This document shows positions 46,101 through 55,949 of a stretch of 58,945 nucleotides of DNA, in pieces. The notes below the pieces were generated by a model. The model searched no databases, had not been told where the DNA came from, and saw only the letters and a list, made by a program, of their open reading frames with translations. The position numbers and the translations under genes are program-made. Numbering within the stretch: position 1 is the first letter of the stretch; every line of letters starts with the position of its first letter. Origin of the DNA: Nemertoderma westbladi (lineage: Eukaryota; Xenacoelomorpha; Nemertodermatida; Nemertodermatidae); assembly GCA_032718475.1 (NCBI GenBank), contig JAUCBJ010001760.1:1-58945 (forward strand), given 5' to 3'.

Positions 46101-47089
46101 TGGACATAACGAACCGGGATCTTATCGGGAAGTACGCGATGCCGTCTTTGATTGACAAGCTGCCCCCCGGGGATGAGAGGGATTACTCGGACGTGGACAT
46201 GCCCATGGTGACCACGGTGCTGCAGTGTCTACGGCAATTGTGTGCGACGACACGCGATGTCAACACGAAGGAGAGCGAGGAGAGAGAGAAGAAACGACCG
46301 CCGCCGATAACAAACTCGTTGAAGTTCGTCGCGGATGGCGGTTTGGAACGAACGATTCCCCTCGCCAAGGCCAAAATCCTGGACCCCAAGGCGGTCGCTG
46401 GTAAGGAGCGGTTGGAGGACCATCTCAAGGTGCCGAAAGAGTGCCAAGTATCCGCGCAGAATCTCCTCACAACGTTGTGGATGAACAAAGATAAATCGTT
46501 GCAGGACGCGTTCGTGCGCGACGGTTGGAGCGGCGAGCACTTCCGTCCCGGCGGGAAGTTCGTCCCGCGGAAGTCGCGATCCGCCTCGACGGCCGACATG
46601 GTCGAGTCCCCGAGCCACGCGGCGTCGGCTCGCAAGCTGAACGCGAGCGACGGCGGCGAGCCCCGACGGGGTTCCCACAAACAGAACGGGGCCATCCCCA
46701 TGTCGGACCACGGTTACTCCACGATGGAGCGACGACACCGCGCCGAGAACGGCTACTATAACTCCACGGAGGAACTGATCGCGAACAACCACGAGGATCT
46801 CCCGCCGCCCACCGCAGCGAGTAAAGGCGACCCGGTTTACGCGTCTATCCGCAAGGATCGTAGACCCTCGAACCGGGGGGCTCACGATAACTATAGCAAC
46901 GATCGGTCCGGCTACCACGACGACGACGACGGGCGGGATTACTCCGAGGATCCCCGCAGACAGGGATCCACGAACGCGGCCTACAACCGCAGCGGGTCCC
47001 AGGATTACTCGTACCAGGACGACGCCGGTTACAACAACGCTAGTTACTCCGAAGCCCCGCCAAGTGGCGCCGCTCACAGCTGGGTCTAA
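30682..47089 (+). CDS. CTNND: Delta-catenin / p120-catenin family armadillo protein (six-exon gene)
   Basis: Coding exons 30682-31173, 35242-35419, 36960-37170, 42367-42612, 43598-43779 and 44643-47089 join with phases 0, 1, 2, 2, 1 into 1,251 codons plus TAA. Every intron has GT-AG ends. In order, the protein has an N-terminal coiled coil (about 29-65, ASVREQEAQFEQLTRELE), proline-rich SH3-type ligands (99-108 and 145-153), acidic linkers, an armadillo domain (about 536-1065) with a basic insert at about 773-816, and a C-terminal tail ending HSWV, a PDZ ligand as in ARVCF, CTNND2 and related proteins. In this family the armadillo domain binds the juxtamembrane tail of classical cadherins, stabilises them at adherens junctions and influences Rho GTPases. 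Only one family member is visible, so the CTNND1/2/ARVCF distinction is not meaningful. A real untranslated first exon may lie upstream. Confidence 0.93.
31174..35138 (+). repeat. 19-bp minisatellite filling intron 1, built from a splice-donor sequence
   Basis: About 200 units of CTGGTGAGTTGCTGAATGT, with GAGTAG, TTGTGAAT, GGAGAGT and GTGAGTGAGTAG variants. The first GTGAGTTGCTGAAT is the real exon 1 donor itself. Most units contain CTG|GTGAGT, which matches 8 of 9 bases of the 5' splice-site consensus (CAG|GTRAGT). Larger duplications are visible inside: the block with CAGTTGCAACGTCTGTAGAG occurs near 31812, 32015, 33070 and 33260. Minus-strand frames of about 200-236 codons are artefacts. 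Confidence 0.93.
35242..35419 (+). CDS. CTNND: Delta-catenin coding exon 2
   Basis: Acceptor TTTTGTTGCAG at 35241; phase 0 in, phase 1 out; donor ACAA|GTGAGT at 35420. Encodes residues 165-224: a TTTTTRRIYDESGRIITENE segment rich in Thr, then a Tyr-rich stretch (YPEYQYDIRP, YEVEDYER) that could be phosphorylated. Confidence 0.88.
35420..36959 (+). other. Intron 2
   Basis: AT-rich intron with no transposon fragment that I can identify. A short tandem GGAACGCGGAACGTGGAACG lies near 36810. The acceptor is preceded by TTTTATATATTTTGTTGCAG. Confidence 0.7.
36960..37170 (+). CDS. CTNND: Delta-catenin coding exon 3
   Basis: Acceptor TTGTTGCAG at 36959; phase 1 in, phase 2 out; donor GCTAG|GTGAGT at 37171. 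Encodes residues 224-294, a linker without recognisable domain (DLVDSRVSSVPEDQDTP; ending GWTRTWDRRTA). Its last 25-30 bases are repeated several times in the array that opens the next intron. Confidence 0.85.
37171..37796 (+). repeat. G-rich donor-containing minisatellite at the start of intron 3 (left part)
   Basis: Units of about 32 bp: TAGGTGAGTGGGGGTGAGAC, then GCGGGGGTGGGG, with G-run length varying. Interspersed longer units carry GACAGACGGACGGATAGGTG, a copy of the exon 3 end plus its donor (one base changed, GGCTAG to GGATAG). One unit near 37251 repeats the last 30 bases of the exon. The array resumes at 39953-40068 on the far side of a LINE. Confidence 0.9.
37797..39952 (-). mobile_element. 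RTE-like LINE copy E (longest copy), inserted in the intron 3 array
   Basis: On the minus strand the copy runs from CTGTTGCAACAGCCAAG (39952) to the 3' end and a short TAG tail (about 37797-37806). It splits the G-rich array, which is continuous in sequence type on both sides. The 5' endonuclease region is missing. It lies antisense to the host gene. Confidence 0.9.
37824..39951 (-). CDS. LINE reverse transcriptase ORF, intact but lacking the endonuclease domain
   Basis: About 709 codons of LINE-derived frame with no internal stop. The frame stays open upstream into the array, which adds a meaningless proline-rich leader to 40184. Motifs in order: NRASGVDGVPPEVFK (RT1), YGSFRGISLISIAAKLYNRI (RT2), QNGFRKGRGTMEPILALRR (RT3), FVDFFKAFDSVS (catalytic Asp), GVLQGDTLAPFLF, LDFADDLGVLSES (catalytic FADD), SINSRKTKILTVN and YLGSWIRKSGE. 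The C-terminal region has RLRFAGHCFRRE and a long conserved tail. The role in the parent element is target-primed reverse transcription. Near identity with copy A implies recent activity of the family. Confidence 0.88.
39953..40068 (+). repeat. G-rich donor-containing minisatellite, right part
   Basis: Continuation of the intron 3 array after the LINE: AGGGTAGGTGAGTGGGGGTG, a long G run (39978-39999) and another GACGGATAGGTGAG exon-end copy. Confidence 0.9.
40069..42366 (+). other. Remainder of intron 3
   Basis: Mostly AT-rich. A GTACGGCTGATAGT unit is repeated three to four times at 40335-40385. The 41680-41892 reading frame has no splice or homology support. The acceptor is GTTTGCTCTACAG at 42366. 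Confidence 0.6.
42367..42612 (+). CDS. CTNND: Delta-catenin coding exon 4
   Basis: Phase 2 in, phase 2 out; donor CAAT|GTAAGC at 42613. Encodes residues 294-376: a proline-rich block (LPPPTGPKPPALVPPPIGPK), TTTTSRYRDEY, then the acidic DDGDDDDIVAESKEVRALPP and GGAG. The acidic part plus PPGGAG resembles the end of exon 5 and suggests an internal duplication. Confidence 0.88.
43598..43779 (+). CDS. CTNND: Delta-catenin coding exon 5
   Basis: Acceptor TTCCTACACTAG at 43597; phase 2 in, phase 1 out; donor GCTG|GTGAGT at 43780. Encodes residues 376-437: RRTEEYQQSNNYESTYD, a basic/glycine stretch, then EDEDDDDDVIAGSKDVRAAP and PGGAG. The parallel with exon 4 is at both protein and DNA level (CCAGGGGGCGCTGG in each). 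Confidence 0.88.
44189..44256 (-). ncRNA. tRNA-like sequence (pseudo-tRNA or SINE head) in intron 5
   Basis: Minus strand: an A-box-like GGGTAGCTCAGTAGAAGAG and a B-box GGTTCGAATCC, with a T-arm that pairs (CCTGG with CCCGG, one mismatch) and a weak acceptor pairing. The anticodon arm is too short (a three-pair stem on CAGCACACTG), so it is unlikely to be a working tRNA. A tRNA-derived SINE or a pseudogene is more likely. Confidence 0.45.
44303..44522 (+). mobile_element. RTE-like LINE fragment F with target-site duplication
   Basis: The last 220 bp of the LINE (VHNLVLWQPHG to the 3' end ATGCCGATCC), open to TAA 44490-44492. Flanked by TATTAAACAGTTGA (44289-44302) and TATTAAACAATTGA (44523-44536), a 14-bp duplication with one mismatch. 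No TAG tail. Confidence 0.85.
44643..47089 (+). CDS. CTNND: Delta-catenin coding exon 6 (armadillo domain and C-terminus)
   Basis: Acceptor ACTTTTCCAG at 44642, phase 1 in; ends at TAA 47087-47089. Encodes residues 437-1251. A Ser/Gln-rich then acidic linker (to about 535) leads into the armadillo repeats, starting near LPELVEYLRSRDETILVNS. Diagnostic blocks are SLCCLRNLSCGSNLGDNKVA, ATCCLRNLSADGDEFRRR, CDGLIDALLHVI, SVCILRNLTF, the Lys-rich insert AKKKKSAGCLSGG (about 795-808, between central repeats) and TLEGAAGALQNLTAGEYRW. The tail has YSTMERRHR near 1125 (as in ARVCF DGYSTVDRR) and the PDZ ligand SWV at the end. All armadillo repeats sit in one exon, which is unusual compared with the many-exon vertebrate genes. 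The exon is much more GC-rich than its flanks. Confidence 0.95.
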
Positions 47090-47175
47090 CCCAACCGACA
47101 CTGTCTCCTATTGTGCCTGTAGACTGTCATTATTTGCAAGATAACTTCTCTCGAGAAAGTAACAGACAAAATGTT

Positions 47176-47181
47176 AATAAA
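47176..47181 (+). terminator. Polyadenylation signal AATAAA of the delta-catenin gene
   Basis: First canonical AATAAA after the stop codon, 87 bp downstream. If used, the 3' untranslated region is only about 110 bp. Position is the only support. Confidence 0.55.
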
Positions 47182-47189
47182 CTATTTGA

Positions 47190-49157
47190 GAACTTCCTCT
47201 GTATTTAGTATTACTGTAGTGTTATGTAATTATAATATTTTGTATTGGATTTCCCATAATATTTTAGATTTAGGAACTATCTCACACTCACTCACTTCGG
47301 TTACGCTGTTTCTTTGATGCTTTGTTATACAAGTAGGTCGCTTTTATACCTAATTTGATAAATATTATTTAAAATTTGTATTAACGGTGTTTGTTTTTTT
47401 GGTTGCAAACGACGTTATCTTTTGGGGGGGAGTAACAGCTAGTTTTACACCATGTGTCCACCTACCTGCACATCGGTTCCCGTACCCAATGTGTAACACT
47501 GGGCCGTCTTCAAACAATCTGTTGTTAGATTGAGCTCCTCAGTTCGTTGTAACTCACTATATTTTTGTATTATATTGTAAATGGGTTGTTCGTTTGCCTG
47601 ATTGTTTGTTTACGTGGTTTTATGTTTATTATTTTATTGTAAATGAGTTCGTTTAGTTATAGAGAACGTTGAGGCTTTACATATCAATAATATATTTTAA
47701 AATAATTAACGCCGAACTATTTATTATATAAGTTTTATAAACTACAATATTAACTATATTTAAATAAACTCAAACTATTTTATTAATTATTACTGCTTCC
47801 CCCTTCCAATTTCTCAATGCAATTTTTTTTAAACTTCAAGTTGATGATGCCTTGAGAACCTTGAAGCTTATATTTCTATTTATATCCCCGCCCCCCCCCC
47901 CCCCCCCCCCCAGTCTTCTATCCAATGGGATTTTAGTTATATTTTCGAACAGTTTGAAATTGAAACAAATCGAAATTGAACAAAATTCATAAAACTTCTA
48001 TTTATTTACATTATGGCCTATTATATTGCAAATATTAGGTTGAAAGTTGATTTTATCTAAAGTTAAACCCATTCGGATGTTCTGAACTAGTTGCCACAAT
48101 GGGTAACCACGAATAGCGTCAGATATTCGGTTTAATAATTGGCTTTTCTACTGGTTTTTGGTATTTTAATTATTTTTTTATTATTATTAGCTTCGGACAT
48201 TGTTGTAGGCATGGATATCGGTTGTGTAAATATATTAATTAATTAATTAATTAATTTCAGCTGGTGATTAGAGACACACTGCTATTATCACATTTATATA
48301 AACTTTTTTTCATTATTTATTTTGAGTAATTAAGTTTCAGATTAATACTAATTTGATTTTAATCTTTATAACTAAATTTATCTGAAATTATTGTATTAAT
48401 ATTTGAGATCTTAGTAAATTTCTTCAGGAAATTTCCGGAAATTTCATATTGAACGTAATTTGGGAAATCAATACATTTTCAATTTTAACTCTTTTATCAT
48501 TGAATATAGGCCTACCTCCTGCTATTTGACCAGGTTATACACATTTTGAATCTGAAAACACAAGTAGAGTAAACACTGTTAGTGTTTAGTAAATAAATAC
48601 GGTGAAGTTTTCCAGAAATTTCCTTTAATAAAAAACATATTTCCGGAAAACTCCCATCCCTTCTCCTGTGTAACCAACTATTCCAAAACTTATGTTTGGA
48701 ATAGTATATGGAAATTTATACCGGTATCTTGATGATTATAATATTAATATTTCAAAAGTCCATAATGAATATATTTTTTAACTTTATTTCACTATTGAGT
48801 TTTATTCGTTTGTGATATCATTATTTATCTCACTTAAACCTAAACAGCTCGGATTTCGGATTGTTACCTAATAGGTTCCGGTAGGTTTAGTATAAGAATC
48901 AATGCGATGCGATGCGATCTAAGTAGACGATTATGTTTTCTAATCTGTTTTGTTTGTAATAATTTTTTCTAAATATTATTTACTTCATATTGTCGCCTTT
49001 GTGGGTAGTTAAGTTCGCATAATGTGCAGGTTTTTTAAATTATTAAATTTGTCAAAATTCTAATATTATTACTTCAAATGCATAAACCACTCTTACACAC
49101 ATGTTTTGATGTTTTCCCCATGAAACCGTTTGTTCGTAGTCAAGTCATGCAATCTAA
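47190..49157. other. AT-rich intergenic DNA
   Basis: Contains a C tract at about 47889-47910 and a TTAA/AATT microsatellite at 48233-48257. No gene seen. Confidence 0.4.
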
Positions 49158-49188
49158 CACGTTCGTGGGGCCTTCGCGCAGCACGAGG
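49158..49188 (+). repeat. Isolated head motif of the dispersed element family
   Basis: CACGTTCGTGGGGCCTTCGC followed by GCAGCACGAG, as at 13851 and 16441. No matching tail motif follows within 1 kb; a hAT-like MITE starts 82 bp later. Confidence 0.6.
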
Positions 49189-49270
49189 CTCAGTTATTAG
49201 ATAAAAATTCAAATTAAGCAATTCTATCACAAAATATTTATTTAAGAAATTTAACCAAAGCGCCAATAAA

Positions 49271-49591
49271 CAGGGTTGCCACTCACCTGGGAAACCTGGA
49301 ATAGCCAGGGAATAGTCCGGGAGGGAATTCTATTAAAAATGGGACAAATCAGGAAAAGTCAGGGAATACATACAGTAAATGTGTCATTTGTGAAAATATG
49401 TAAAAAAATTTGCTCGCTTCGCTCGCCGTTCCGTTTACACGCATCTCTAAATAAAAATATAAAGTGTCCTAAAGTCTATAAATAGAAATAGAAATTGAAT
49501 TCTTCAAGAAGAATAAATATAGATAGAAGTAATATAAACTTCAGACTCAAAAACTCAGACTTTCAAAAACTGAAATTGAGTGGCAACCCTG
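49271..49591. mobile_element. hAT-like MITE
   Basis: 15-bp perfect inverted repeats CAGGGTTGCCACTCA (49271-49285 and 49577-49591). CAGGGTTGCCA-type ends, with an inner CCAGGGAATA/TCAGGGAATA phrase, are typical of hAT miniature elements. The expected 8-bp flanking duplication is not intact (CCAATAAA versus ATAAATCA). Contains a TGCTCGCTTCGCTCGCC patch. Confidence 0.75.
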
Positions 49592-49615
49592 ATAAATCAA
49601 AGAAAATGCGAATGC

Positions 49616-49702
49616 CCCCCCCCCCCCCCCACACCCCCACCCAACCCAACCCAACCCAACCCAACCCAACCCAACCCAACCCAACCCAACCCAACCCAAC
49701 CC
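49616..49702. repeat. C run followed by (CCCAA)n microsatellite
   Basis: A C tract (49616-49630), then about 13 units of CCCAA (49637-49702). Read on the minus strand the unit is TTGGG. The reading frames through it are artefacts. Confidence 0.95.
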
Positions 49703-52090
49703 TGGCACCCATGTCAGCACCGTTCAGAATGGACACCTTCCTTTAAAGACTTTTGGATAACCAACAATATTATGATTTGTTGGTGTGTTGAATTCATTAT
49801 TAACAATCGAAAGTGAGATTAGAAGTCAAAACACCGACTTTTATTAGACACAAAATTAGTATTTATGAATTATTATAAATAAATTAATGGGTGTCAGGAA
49901 CTCCTTACATCTCGCAAACTACTAGAGCTATTTTATTTTTATTTTTCTCATCTCAAAGAGGATATAATGTTTAGTTAGGGCCAAGTACTTGCAACTCACT
50001 AAACTATTGTTTCAGGGATTCTAACTGCAATGATAAATTAATTTGCAAAGATGAGCCACCGTAATTTAGCTTTAATATTATTATTATGTGTTACATTCAT
50101 TAACATGCTGCACATGCATTGATTGCAGCGATATTATCGTGCTGTGCGTGCTAATCAAAGTCAATCAAAGTTGTTAACTGGTAATCCTGATGTTACTACA
50201 TCCTTAACCTCAAGCATAGATAAGTCTGTAACACGAGAGGAACTCTCCTCATAAGAAAAGCCATACTCACTCCCCCTTTGGCTCTGGAGATATACTGCAG
50301 CCTCTCTTGCAGAACTCATTCAACAAATATAATTTCAGAGGACTTTCAACTTTATCCACTTTGAATCTATACTGGACAATAAAGGTTTTAATGTTTTTTC
50401 CAATTTTTTTTCTCTTTCATTTAGAGCAGATTTTGATCAAGATTTCAAATATGAAAACTTACTTCTCGAGATATCGCTGTCTGTCCGTTTTACTGTCCGT
50501 CAGTGTGTCTTAAAATCGGAATTCGTACTATCTGTCTAAAAGATTTCCAATATTTGTTTTCTTGGACTTCCTTTCTGATGTCAGTATTCAAATTTGGCCT
50601 CGTCTTTTCTGTCCGTTGCCTGTCAGTCTGTCCGTCAAAATATAACCGACAGCCAAACAGATAATTGGTAAATCATCAAATGTTAAATCTGACATTCGAA
50701 ATGGATTCTGCGACCAGGAAAACTAGCTAGAGCTAAACCATTAGCTAGATAGGTCTGCCCTTTTCTTATATTTTTTTGATGGACAGATTGTCGGATAGTC
50801 AGAAAGACCGACAGACAGACATACAGACTCACTAGATTTTATTAAAAGTGAAAACAGACCTCAGAAATTAAATCTGCGACCAGGAAAACCCCTATTTCTA
50901 AAATCTTATCATGGTTTTGTGCTTTCGTGTTGTTATGTATATTGTATATACTGTATTGATAGACATTCACACATATTAACAGATAGATTTTTCGCGGGAA
51001 GGTTCAAACTTTAAAGGCAATTATTTAGGAATGGTATTTTTTCATTTTCAAAATACATCTCCTCCACCATTTTCAACCAAACTAACGTTAATTATTAATT
51101 ATATAATAATATTAATTATTAATAATTAATTATTAAGTTAGTTAATACTGTAGTTAACAAATTTTACAGTTTTGAACCTAATCACATGTAAGTTTTTTAT
51201 ATGATAGATCAAAGATGGGGCAACATAACTGCACCGCTAGGTGGCGCATTTTTTCATGCTAATTTTGTAGGTTTGTTATAAATAGAATCAAATTATATTA
51301 ACAAAAAAATTCAAAACGTTGTCAGATTCTTTTATGCAGGGTTGCTATGTGACACCCTCAGAAATTTTCAGACTAATTGCTCAAAAATTGTAAAAGTAGT
51401 AGGGTTTTTAAGTTGACAATTTCATCAAAAAAATATTTGGAGATAATCGACCTTTCATTATACATAGTAATACAGTAGTAATTACAATAGGTCTCCCTAA
51501 ATGGAAATTGTGATAACATGAAAACTAAAAGAGCTATTTAAATAGCGGTTTTCAGATTTTGGAAACACCATTTAATCATGCATTTATAAGTGATCATAAA
51601 AATAATTTCGTAATAATTTGGAACAAAATGGTGTATCCCCCCCCCCCCCCCCCCTTTTTTTTAATTAATTATGCTGCGCTGTGCTATAAGCTGTTATTCA
51701 ATGAAAAAGGAATACAATTTAAATTGACCTGGCGGACATTTAATCTCAGATTGTATATTCCAATCAATTAGACCTACAGCTTAAACTCTACCAGGTTGTA
51801 TATGGAGGTGCATCTTCGATATATTAAGGTGAGTTACAATGAGTCACAAAGGTTTAGAATTTTAGAAATTCTCCTTAAAATTATTAATATAGGCTACTAA
51901 ACTGTATTTCAATAAAATACAAATTTTATGTGGAATGGACCTATTTAATTTCTTTATTTACAGAATAAACGCGAATCAAAACGATTTGGTATAGAATAAA
52001 ACAGAAGCAGAATATACAGTAATATACTACTAGTATCGGCATGCGGGCGCAAACACAACTGTAGGCCTACGCCTACCTCTCTTTAATTTT
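49703..52090. other. Intergenic, no gene
   Basis: AT-rich. GTCCGTC/GACAGAC-type repeats occur at 50465-50660 and 50780-50830, and a C run at 51638-51653. No coding sequence supported. Confidence 0.4.
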
Positions 52091-52358
52091 TCTACTACTA
52101 CTAGGATCGACATGCTGCATTGCAGCTGCATTTTTAATAATGCTGTGCCGGCTTGTCGACAAAATTGCGCCGCCACAACTCCATATCACCCATGACATTT
52201 GCTAGATCATCCGCATCTTTAAGGCCAGTGTCCTTTAAGATGCGTCTCAAGAAAGTCATGGGCTGTCCACCATGCTTATTCACTCCATGAGGCTGCCAAA
52301 GTACAAGATTATGTACTGGCTGGTCCTCACGGCGAAAGCAATGTCCTGCAAAGCGGAG
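52091..52358 (-). mobile_element. RTE-like LINE fragment G (3' end) with TAG tail
   Basis: Minus-strand copy: tail CTACTACTACTAGGATC at 52092, then ATGCTGCATTGCAGCTGCAT and the coding end (GTGCCGGCTTGTCGAC). It breaks at GCAAAGCGGAG, where a TAATATAATTGAG repeat begins. Includes the last roughly 70 codons of the ORF. Confidence 0.88.
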
Positions 52359-53284
52359 TAATATAATTGAGTAATATAATTGAGTAATATAATATTGGAA
52401 TATAGCAGGAAATGTAAGAGAAACTTAATTTTATCATGACGTCAAAGAAACATATAACACCTTAATAAAGTAATCGCAACCCTACAGACAGACAGACAGT
52501 AGTTCAGATGCTGAGACCTCAAACTCTCATAAGTATTCGTAAAAGATTGAGATCAAATTATTGAATAACACCAGTTCAATTCCATTTCTTACAGAATATT
52601 ATATTCAGTTACCGAAAATATTTAATAGTATTGATGTTGAGGGCCAGTATTATAAATAGGTTTATGTAGTAATTTATATTATGGGAATTTTTGCAATTCT
52701 ATTTATATTATAAATAATAAACAAATATTAATTAGTATTTTACATAGGGAGAGCTCGCAATATTCGCTAAAATAATTAATTTATATCAGATGTAAATAAA
52801 TAAATGATATAAAGTTCCCTCAGTTGGTTACCATTTTAATTCGTTTTTTGTCGAATTGATCTCATATTATCTGTATTGAGTATTCGAGTAATACATGTGT
52901 ATCTGCTACGTCCTTTTGGTAGACATAAAGATGACCATCATCCACTAATAAAAAGTTTTAATTATTACTCAGAGGTTGCCATTGGTTATATTATTTAACC
53001 AATCAGTTCTTTGACCAATAATATATGGTTTACAATGCGTGTAATGGAGTTGGTACCCATTCAGAACTACTATAATGTTATATATGTTTATCTAATCTAT
53101 TCTAATTATCTCGGTCCCACTGGATGGTTGTGGTTTCCCTATAGTTACCCGACAACCCCATGTCATTGTACGTCCGTCTGTGTTACTAAACTATCAACTT
53201 TTTTTGCACAATCGTACTCCATATTGCACTCAATAACACCAGATCAGCTACTGTATTTATATCCTTATAAGGGATACTAGAAAG
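52359..53284. other. Non-coding spacer
   Basis: A TAATATAATTGAG unit is repeated at the LINE break. No gene seen. Confidence 0.4.
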
Positions 53285-53306
53285 GCATTTCCTAAAGGAA
53301 ATGCAA

Positions 53307-55512
53307 CCACGAAGCTAAGGAAAATTAAACAAAGGGCCACAATTTGGTTTGTTGCTTAGCCTAGTTTAGTAGCATTTGTCAATAATTAACTTCTATTCCC
53401 ATGGAAACTAGAGTTCTCTGGAACTGTTGGTTTAACCTTTGATAAAAGATTAGTCCAGATTGTGGTTCAGATAACACTTTCCGAGTTTCAGAAAATATTG
53501 TAGTTTATGTCCAAATTACCGATTTTCTATCAAAATGCATCTGTTTGCAGGGGTTTTCATGGAAACTGAAAAATAGAACAATGTAATTCGGATGCAGAAT
53601 AAGTCATATAGTTGGGGTAGGTCTTGGTCCCAAGTCATAATACTATTAACTTGTGCTTCAAATTATCATTTTATAAATTTTAACGTCTGTTTAGTCTTAT
53701 TGCTATGGTAACTGGATTGTGTAATTAACCTCGATTGACTTGTATATGGACCTTATAGATAAGTTGCAAAACACCAAATTTATATATATTACATTATTTT
53801 GCTACAAATAGAGTATTGAATTTAGACTTGAGTGATATAGACTTTAATAAACTCCAGTCACCATGGTAACTAAATATTTCTGGAATGTTTTTAGTTTCAC
53901 TAAAAGTTCCAACTAGTGGTCCAGATAACACATACCCAGTTTCATTAAAATTTATCATGAAGTCTATGTCCAAATGAGTAATTTTTGCATAAAAACATCT
54001 GTTTTCAGCGGTTGTCATGGTAACTGCAAAATAAAACAATGAAATACGGACGCAGAATAATTTATATGGTGGGGTTAGGGGTTGGTCCCAAGTTATAACA
54101 CCTTAACCTTAGGCTTCAAATTAACATTTTATAAATTTTAACATCTGTTTAGCCTGGTTGCCAAGGTAACTGGATTTTCTATTTAACCTCAATCGGCTCA
54201 GCTATGGATATTATAGTTGAGTTGAGAAACCCCAAGTTTATATGTATTATAGTTTTCCTACAAATAGAGTTACAAATATTGACTTGAAATACATAGACTT
54301 TTTTCTAAGTCCGTTGCCATGGAAACCAGATTTTTCCTGGATATGAGACCCATCCCACACGACGCGCCTTGATGAGTTGTATATGCATGCAAAATTTCAG
54401 GGTACTTTTAAAGGCTAGTTTTTTCACCTATCAAAAAACACTAAATCTGCTCCATACAAGTAAAACAGCCCACTATGAATACACCATCTCAGCTAAGGAA
54501 AATCTTTCTTAGCGAAAGTAGTTGATTTTCCTTAGCTTCGTGGATAATAATGTAATTCGGATGCAGAATAAGTCATATAGTGGGGGTAGGTCTTGGTCCC
54601 AAGTCATAATACTATTAACTTGTGCTTCAAATTATCATTTTATAAATAGTAACATCTGTTTAGTCTTGTTGCTATGGTAACTGTACTTTCTAATTAACCT
54701 CAAACGGCTTGGATGGATATGGAAATTATAGATGAGTTACAAAACCCCAAGTTTATATATATTACAGTTTTGCTAGAAATAGAGTTATCAATATAGACTT
54801 GAATGATATAGAGTTTAATAAACTACAGTTACCATGGTAACTAAATTTCTGGAATGATTTAAGTTTCACTAAAAGTTCCAACTAGTGGTGCAGATAACAC
54901 ATACCCAGTTTTGTAAAATTTTATCGCGAAGTCTATGTCCAAATGAATAATTTTTGTATAAAAACATCTGTTTTCGGCTGTTGTCATGGTAACTGAAAAA
55001 TAGAACAATGTAATTCGGATGCAGAATAAGTTATATAGTGGGGGTAGGGGTTGGTCCCAAGTCATAACACCTTGCCCTTAGGCCTCAAATTAACATTTTA
55101 TAAATTTTAACATCTGTTTATCTCGGTTGCCAAGGTAACTGGATTTTCTATTTAGCCTCAATCGGATCTGCTATGGACCTTATAGTTGTGTTGCAAAACC
55201 CCAAGTTTAAATCTATTATAGTTTTCCTACAAATAGAGTTATAAATATTGACTTGAAATACATAGACTTTTTTTGAAGTCCGTTGCCATGGAAACCAGAT
55301 TTTTCCTGGATATGAGACCCGGCCCAAAAGATGCGCCTCGCCGAGTAGTATATACATGCAAAATTTCAGGGTACTTTTAAAGGCTAGTTTTTTCGCCTAT
55401 CAAAAAACCCCAAATCTGCCTCACACAAGTAAAATAGCCCACTATGAATAGACCATCTCAGCTAAGGAAAATCTTTCTTAGCGAAAGTAGTTGATTTTCC
55501 TTAGCTTCGTGG
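53307..55512. mobile_element. Inverted-repeat element with internal duplication and X-box array
   Basis: CCACGAAGCTAAGGAAAAT at 53307-53325 is the exact reverse complement of 55494-55512, and also of 54525-54543. The right end has a stem (AGCTAAGGAAAATC...GATTTTCCTTAGCT). The interior is duplicated: AATGTAATTCGGATGCAGAA at about 53580, 54550 and 55008, with the variant AATGAAATACGGACGCAGAA at 54037. The dimer period is about 970 bp and the half period about 458-515 bp. No protein is encoded (81-codon or shorter minus frames only). The class is unknown. Confidence 0.7.
53553..55295. promoter_or_regulatory. Eleven RFX/X-box-like palindromes at about 150-bp spacing
   Basis: Fourteen-base sites of the form GTTNCC-AT-GGNAAC begin at 53553, 53699, 53857, 54011, 54157, 54313, 54668, 54828, 54980, 55126 and 55282. 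Examples are GTTACCATGGTAAC (54828, perfect palindrome), GTTGCCATGGAAAC (54313, 55282) and GTTGCTATGGTAAC (54668). Spacing is 146-160 bp except across the internal duplication junction. They match the known RFX-family X-box; binding is inferred, not shown. Confidence 0.5.
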
Positions 55513-55868
55513 ATATTTAGCATTAATTACAGCGATCAGTGGATTGGTTACAGACTAGGTCAGTAAACCGATGGAGTCTCTATTGGATACACATATTTGA
55601 GTAAGTATTATATGAATTATTTTGAAAATATTTACAAAAATATAATATAATATATAACCACAAACTTTTAATTCATATTAATAATATTGATAATACTAAC
55701 AGTTTCTGAACTTAAATATTTATTAATATATATATATATATTTAACTTGGAAAACAGTATTACACTTTATATTGTCGTAATATAATATTACAATTTTAAA
55801 ATACTTTAATTGGACATGCCGTTAGGTGTAATTTTATAGTCCTAATTGTACACATTGATTGTTGAATG

Positions 55869-55949
55869 TATAGCAAACTAGAATTTTTATATTTAATAGG
55901 CCGCCTACTCAGAATTTTGGTTATTATATCTGATTCTAGTTTGCTATCG
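55869..55949. other. Hairpin-forming inverted repeat
   Basis: ATAGCAAACTAGAAT (from 55870) pairs with ATTCTAGTTTGCTAT (about 55933-55947), with about 50 bp between the arms. Confidence 0.7.

Noticed and set aside
45023-47101. Long minus-strand frames (up to 290 codons) opposite catenin exon 6
   Set aside because: Antisense shadows caused by the GC-rich coding strand; they show no family features, while the plus strand gives a clear armadillo protein.
49263-49599. 8-bp target duplication for the hAT-like MITE
   Set aside because: Flanks CCAATAAA and ATAAATCA are not the same; only the inverted ends support the call.
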